DNA from: Tulasnella sp. 424
Lineage: Eukaryota; Basidiomycota; Agaricomycetes; Cantharellales; Tulasnellaceae
NCBI GenBank assembly: GCA_019633425.1
Contig: WSUB01000095.1
Coordinates: 62,001 to 126,000 of the forward strand
Reading direction: 5' to 3'
Length of the DNA: 64,000 bases
Shown: piece after piece, positions 58,178 to 64,000 of the stretch
Position numbering within the stretch: position 1 is the stretch's first letter
How the letters are laid out: the number at the start of each line of letters is the position of its first letter
Position numbers and translations under genes: made by a program
The notes under the pieces: model-generated
What the model was told of the DNA's origin: nothing
What the model saw: only the letters and a program-made list of their open reading frames with translations
The model's database searches: none

Positions 58178-61100
58178 CTACGAGTCTTGAGTCTCTGCTC
58201 GTAACTTGGCCTTCTTCCTTTCCAATGCCACGCGTAAGAAGTTCTTTAGGCTGGCTTCTTTCACAGGTTTTGTCAAAACCCTACGAGAATTGAACCGCGT
58301 CAGTAACAAATTGAATACAAGACGAGACAAATCACTCACGCGTCAACTCCAGCGTCGAGATACTCCATCTGGTCTTCTTTTAATGCATTTCCGGTAACTC
58401 CAACCACAAAGTCCTTCCGCTTCAGCCCTCTCAACTGTCGCACCATGTCTACTCCGCTCATGACCGGCATTTGATTGTCCAAGAATACGACGTCATATCG
58501 TGGCTCTTCCTCTTGAAGATACGGCGTCTGGACTCTTTTCGGCTTATCTCCTGGTGCACTTGGCGCAAAAGTGAACGGATTCTTGGCTTGGACGACTTTG
58601 TCCAGGGCTTCCTTGCCATTCTCTGCGGTTTCCACGACGCAACCGTTCCGGGTGAGCATGCGCTCCATCAACTTTCGCGTCATTGCGTCATCGTCCACGA
58701 CCAGTACCGCCAACGGCGGATCCCCGGATGCGGCGGACGAAGCTGGAGGCTTGGGTTTCGGAGGACCAGTAGCTTCCGCCGGGTTGGATGCGCTGGCGCT
58801 AGAGGAGGGTTGTTGCGGTTCTCCTGCTGGAGACAATGACGCGGGAGTGAATGGGTTGGCTGGCAGTTCCAACGTGCCTGATGTGGCAGACGCGGAGTTG
58901 AACGAGAATTGCGGTGGTGGCAGGGTGACTCTGGACGGTCGAGCGGTAGTACCTGACGAAGAATAGGAATCTAATCCGGAGGGTGGACCTTCCGTGACGC
59001 TTTCTGGCGGGGTAAGGACGGCTGGAGGTTGCTGAAGGACCATAGGTGGGGGACGCGGGATCGTTGCCGCCGCGGGGATCGCGGTGCCGTTGACGATATA
59101 CTGCTTGTTCCGAGGAAGGAGTTCGATCTCGCCTGAGTGCTCCATGAGTTCCCTCATCGCACTGGGTGATTGCCCTGGAGGTGCCGCGAAGGTGGAATCA
59201 TGCGGAGATCCGTCAGAAGTCGATAGCATAGTTGAAGGTGTTGCATCTTCAGTTTGAGGAGCGTTGAAGGCCTCCGTTGTTTCCGAGCTAAGCTCGAAAT
59301 TCTGAGCGACCAACCCGTCTTTGCCAATCAAATCTTGCTTCTCAAGGACCTTGCGCCCAACTCCAACTGCCAACTCGACCCAGAACATCGAGCCTTGGTT
59401 TCGTGTACTCTTGACACCCAACCTGTGAAATGCATGCTCCATCAGCAACGCTTCAGACTACAAGCAAGGTTTTGCATCTGGACAGACCTTCCATTCGATA
59501 GTCGGATGATATGTTTCGACAGCGCGAGGCCTAGTCCAGTTCCCTTCCCACCTTGGAACCTCCCAATGTCGGTCTGGACATAAGGCGAGAAGAGACGATT
59601 ATCAACCATGTCCTTCCTCCGAATGCCAACACCAGTATCCTCCACTTCAATCCTGACGACGATTCGCTCGAGTGCGGGAGCTGTGCCCGGTGGAGCGTTA
59701 TGCATGTGGAGGTGTTTGACTGAGAGAGAGGGTACGGGTACGTTGGGGTCTGCGGTCGGATCGACGACGGTTCCGTTCGGAGTTGTCGCTGGTGGAGCAT
59801 GATCAGAGGCGGCAGGGTGGAGTGGGTTGTATTCGTCAGGTAAAATGAGTTTCGTCCTAACCCAAATCTTGCCACCGGTCGGTGTAAACTTGCATGCATT
59901 GCTGTGTTTCACAAACAAACCAGGATGGTCAGCCCCAAGCTATCTTCACCGCTTGTCATCCTCCCGTGTTCCAACTCACCTCGTAAGGTTCGTAACAATC
60001 TGCCTCAACCGATGCTCATCGCCCACAACCAACGCCACTTCATCATCCACATTTATTTCCGAGCCTCCAACCGTAATGCTCACAGCACCTTCACTCCCAA
60101 CGGTAAACGTTTTCTCCGACAACTCTTTATTGTCACCATTCGCAGTCGCTTTCGCCCGTGCTTTACTCAACGCAAGTTTGGCGATCCTGTCGATTTGCTC
60201 GTCCAATTCGATGGTCAGGTCCAAACCCCGGGCGTTGGCCGTAAGTTGCAGAGGGACAAGCATGCTCTTGATAACTTTGTGGAATGCGTATGGTTTTGAG
60301 ACCGATTCGAAGCGACCTGAATCCATGCGGTTGCTTTAGGCGGGCAAGGGAGGGCCGGGGGAAAAAATTACTCATCAGCCAAATCCCCGTCCAAGTGAGC
60401 TCTGCCACTTACAAATCCAGAACGTCATTCAGCACTTTCGACATCATCGTCAAACTTCCCTCCAAAGCTGTGGCTTCGATGTCGTCATTCCTCAACAACC
60501 CAGAAGCCTGCATGTTCTGCAAGGCGAGTACTACGTCGGAAAACGTCAGACTGTTATTCATCAACCTGGTAGATTATCCCCGACTCACGTGCTGTATTCA
60601 ACGGAACTCGAACCTAAATGTGGGATGGGATGGGATGGTCTCGTTAACACCGATCGGGTTTATTCCCAATGTGGCTTCAGATCGCACTCACCTCATGAAA
60701 AATGTAACTGGAGAACCGCTTCTTTGAGTCCGCAGCTTTGCTCTCCCTCACTTGCGCTTGCTGAGTCGCACGATACTGGACTTTAAGCCGATCTCGCATG
60801 GTGTGTAACCTTCGTTCCGCTTGCTCCTTCTGATAATGCAGCCATACTAAACATAAGGAAGGGCAGGCACAACGAATCAGAAACACTTGCGCCTCACTGA
60901 ACGGAGTGTGACCGTGCTTGCTCACCGAGGAAAATCATAAAGCAGGCAAAGTTGAGCGTATTACGAACTGCAAGTTAATAAAATGAGGGGAGGTATTCGT
61001 GAGTTTTTTTTTTTGGTCAACGGAGCTTCGGAGCAGGGCTCGACGTGCGATGAGCGGAAGGCGCGGTACTCACTCCACGTTGAACGGTCCGGAATACTGT

Positions 61101-62602
61101 ATCATCCGGTGAGGGAAACGTTGGGTCAGCGATACTATTTAATCACGATGGAGAGAGAAATAGACGCGTCACTCACACGATGGCCAAGAGTGGTATTGTG
61201 AGAATCGTCTGAATGATAGCCATTAGTCTGTTCTGGCCCAGGGCGAACAGGGCGAGGACCGGGAAGGCGGTTGTGTAACTGGGGGGTTCGTTTCTGCGTA
61301 AGGAAACGCTGTCGAACTAGACCAGATGAAAGGTACTTACTAGAAGATCCCGAGAAATTCTTTGCCCTGTGCGGATGCAGTGAGAGGGAAGCTGTTAGAA
61401 GACGCACACGTGCAGCATAAATAAGGCTGTGTCCTGCTTACCACACACTGGATTACAGCTTTACTTGGATTGTAATATCCACAAAGCTGGAGCAAGATGA
61501 GGTCTACAAGTGCCATCAAACCGAAATGGTAAGCAGTGATATCCAGGGAATTGAGCTTCCGGTAACGTACTATACGCCGCCCACGACCAGATGGAGAGTG
61601 TTAGGAAGAGCTGATAAAATACCGGGAATCGTCTTGGCCAATCATATATGACTATAGGAGCTAAAGGGACCGCCAAGATCGGGCTGGCCTGCGGGGACAG
61701 AATATCATGGGGTTATGACGTCGGAAGTGATGCATAGGGGACAAGTGAGCGAGACTGACGATGTAGTAAAACATCTTGTCTGGAGTTAACATGTTCTCTT
61801 TGTTGATAAGGATACACACTAATATCTGTGCACGAAGAATCATCAGTTGGGAGTGTTCCATAACGCTCCCATAGAAGGGGGCCCCTGCAGGCAGGGACTT
61901 GCGACTGACCCAATTGAGGTAAATGAAGCCAGATCCCCAGACAGCTAAACTCTTGGCTTGCCAGTAGGTCTCTTTCTTGTACTGCATCTCCGAGGTGGGG
62001 TCGTAGAAGGATGTAAAGAAGAAATGGCCCAGTGCACGCGAGACGCGGTAATAGGACCATTCGATCTTGTGAAAGAATGCCATTGAACCTGTCGGGTCAT
62101 GTAGGCTCTCTCCATCCGTTAACCCACTCGCTCCATGCGTCCCACTAGCACCGCTCTTGTCAGGTGTCAGGGCGTCCTTTTCCGAAGGCTGAGTAGCGCT
62201 TTTCGAAGAGGCATCCAACCAAAACTGATTATCGACGACGATTTCATCGACCTCTTGCTCATCCGCCGTATCATCATTACCGTCTTTGCCAGTAACATAT
62301 CTCCTGCCTGCGCTCTCCGAATTGGTGGTTTCCGTTACTTCGATCAAAGATTCGGATAAGAGGCTCCCGGCGCCGAGACGTTTCTTGAATTTGGCCCAGT
62401 GAACGCGGACGCGGTTTGATATGCCGCCGTATTCATCGTCGTCGAAAGTGGCGGTCTTTTTGGCTCCACTGCCTGTGCCGCTGGCTCTGCTACGAGCGGT
62501 TGCGATTGCTGGAGGTGGAAGGCCTGCAGGACCTGTTCGGCGTTCGCGTGTCATGATGCTTCCTTCGCCATTGGGTCGCCCACCGCGTCGAATGGGGATC
62601 AT
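58178..62602 (-). CDS. membrane-bound hybrid histidine kinase
   Basis: Start 62602 (MIPIRRGGRPNGEGSIMTRE), stop TAG 58180-58178. A long hydrophilic, acidic N terminus (about 190 aa) is followed by WSYYRVSRALGHFFFTSFYD and about six membrane helices (62000-60900; examples LTLSIWSWAAY, LPVLALFALGQNRLMAIIQ, LNFACFMIFLG). After a coiled coil (EQAERRLHTMRDRLKVQ) comes the dimerisation/phospho-acceptor box FSSYIFHEVRVPLNTA. The ATPase domain has the N box SNACKFTP, G1 DTGVGIRRKDM and G2 GKGTGLGLAL. A Ser/Pro-rich linker leads to a receiver domain: AVLVVDDDAMTRKLMERML, phospho-acceptor Asp in VVFLDNQMPVMSG, GVTGNAL, and LTKPVKEASLK after the last intron. It would signal through an Ypd1-type phosphotransfer protein; no PAS, GAF or HAMP domain is seen, so the membrane part may itself be the sensor. 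Confidence 0.88.
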
Positions 62603-63710
62603 GGAGTCTGAGGCGAGAGGGAGAGTTTGGTTTCAGAAACGAAACCAAGTTGAAGAGAGAGGGAGGTTTTTGAGGGAGTCGAGAGACCCGCGGATGCTGG
62701 GTGCTTGACACGACTTTGAACGCGAAGCGAAGGTTGATAGAAGGTGGGGCCTTGAGTCGTGTTGCCTGTCGGATTCTTAACGGCAGGCCGTTCCGCCTGC
62801 GGATCCTTGTGATGCGAATGGACGGACTACGACAGTCCCTTTTTTAGGAAAGCGGTTGAGGCTCAGATTAAGGAAGCGAGTGGAGGGGGTAAAAGATGCA
62901 GTCCAGGTCCAAAGTCAACCAAGTGTGGGAGATTGAGATGCCGCAATGCCGAGATCAAGGGGAAGGCACCCGGCAATTAGCGGAGAAGCTATGACATCAT
63001 TCCCGCGTCGTCCAGGCACCCCTCCCTTTCAGCCCACAAGGTCGCTTGCAGATCAGTTAGCCTCGCATTAATTCCAGCCTTCAACGTTTAAAACAGCCTC
63101 AAGCCACACGCTGAAACTCTGCTCACGTGCTCCTCTTCCATCGCCTAAGTCAACGCATGCATGGCGCCTCTTTGTTATCCGGCGCAGTCACTTCCGAGGG
63201 ATTCCGGCCAACGGGTATCTCAACGCCGCGCGAACCAAATATGTTATCCCGGCCCGCTGACGGCATGCTGACTCGGACAGGCGTCTATTAAACATACGAG
63301 AACAAAATAGCCAACTATTCCGGGCTCCTCGTCAACCGCGGTCTATGCTGTCATAGCCCGACGCTGCTCCGCCGCGGGATCCCTGTCGTGAATATTAAGA
63401 CGCCTCAAGCGATCATCCTACATGTGTACAAGAAACCATCTCGTCATAATCGGTATCATCTGCGTCAACGAACAATCAGGGGAATGAAACTACGCGAGAG
63501 AATCCAACACGAACAACTCAAGCTCAGGGAGGGGGAAAAAGGCGTCGCAGACTCGCGGGGCAGGGAGTTGGGAGCGGAAGGGAAGAACAAAGCGCCCAAG
63601 AATCGAACCACGATCGCTTGTAATGCACTCTGACAAGGGGGAAAAGGTAACCTTACTGGATGGGGAGGGACGGGAAAAGTCTCGGTATGTAACAGAATAC
63701 GTTCAGGACC
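62603..63710. other. upstream region of the histidine kinase gene, non-coding
   Basis: About 1.1 kb without supported coding sequence. An inverted GGCAGGCCG/CCGCCTGC-like hairpin lies near 62781-62803. A plus-strand frame at 63388-63633 is Lys/Arg-rich with no motif and is not supported. Confidence 0.35.
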
Positions 63711-63953
63711 TACAGCTAGTTGCAAAACCGGAGAGCACCCTCCATTTTTTCACAGAGCTTTCCCACATCCCCACGGCTACGCTTTTGCTCCACTTTGCGC
63801 ATGAGACCCTTCATTTTCCTCGCCGTCACCTCCAACAACTATCGCTACATTAGCGGGCGTCCCTGGAGGTGAAGAGGGGTGGAGCTGTGAAGACGTACGT
63901 GGGAAAGGTGTATGAAAAAAGAGGCATGCTCTCCGGTTTTGCAACTAGCTGTA
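63711..63953. mobile_element. TA-flanked MITE candidate with perfect terminal inverted repeats (Tc1/mariner type)
   Basis: The sequence 63711-63737 (TACAGCTAGTTGCAAAACCG and seven more bases) is found in exact reverse complement at 63927-63953, a 27-bp perfect inverted repeat. Taking the outer TA on each side as target-site duplication leaves 25-bp terminal inverted repeats beginning CAGCTAG and an element of 239 bp (63713-63951). TA duplication and short TIRs are the hallmark of Tc1/mariner elements. There is no transposase, so this would be a non-autonomous miniature element. The interior has a partly open frame without known motif. Confidence 0.65.
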
Positions 63954-64000
63954 AATACACCCCTCGTCAAACATAAAAAGGATGGACGGATTTACGCCAC

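Noticed and set aside
63388..63633. 81-codon basic frame near the right end
   Set aside because: No family motif or supported splice partner, and the Lys/Arg bias follows from purine-rich DNA.

Overview
This is fungal nuclear DNA, most likely from an agaricomycete basidiomycete. Genes are broken by many short introns (about 50-80 bp, GT..AG), intergenic gaps are often under 200 bp, both strands are used, and the recognisable genes are typical of fungi (APSES/KilA-N transcription factor, O-mannosyltransferase, Tps3/Tsl1-like trehalose synthase subunit, hybrid histidine kinase, dimorphic GH15 enzyme). No telomeric repeat, rRNA or tRNA was recognised by eye.
Positions 1-15300 hold a tandem array of five paralogues of one 16-exon gene family (copy 1 is cut by the window edge). 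The encoded protein has an N-terminal BRCT-like domain, a low-complexity linker, three Myb/SANT-like helical repeats, an AT-hook in copies 2-4, and a basic C-terminal tail. I infer a Rap1/TERF2IP-like chromatin or telomere protein. Copy 5 is divergent and reads open from start to stop (618 codons). Copies 1-4 are recent duplicates of a unit of about 3.7 kb and are decaying: copies 1 and 2 lack the exons of the second Myb-like repeat, copy 2 has a frameshifted tail, copy 3 has a frameshift and an in-frame TAA, and copy 4 has a frameshift. A fragment of an MSS51-like gene lies between copies 1 and 2.
Positions 15749-25503 hold a Tps3/Tsl1-like trehalose synthase subunit (minus), a GC-rich repetitive stretch, and a kinase-TPR protein (plus) whose TPR region is a 120-bp array of near-identical units. 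From 25501 to 62602 the window is conserved housekeeping sequence: an OPT transporter, a CCCH/RING makorin-like protein, a tyrosine phosphatase, a protein O-mannosyltransferase, a GH15 glycosidase, an APSES-ankyrin cell-cycle regulator, splicing factor Prp4, a ZW10/Dsl1 tether, a FAM86 methyltransferase, a mitochondrial 2-enoyl reductase, a p24 cargo receptor, a mitochondrial TPR protein, a dynein intermediate chain and a hybrid histidine kinase. Several pairs are head-to-head with 80-230 bp between start codons.
The right end (62603-64000) is non-coding except for a 239-bp element with perfect 25-bp terminal inverted repeats flanked by TA, a Tc1/mariner-type MITE candidate.
The two parts that stand out as accessory and fast-evolving are the BRCT-Myb array and the kinase-TPR gene. 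Exon borders were read by eye from GT/AG sites, phase and comparison between copies, so single borders may be off.
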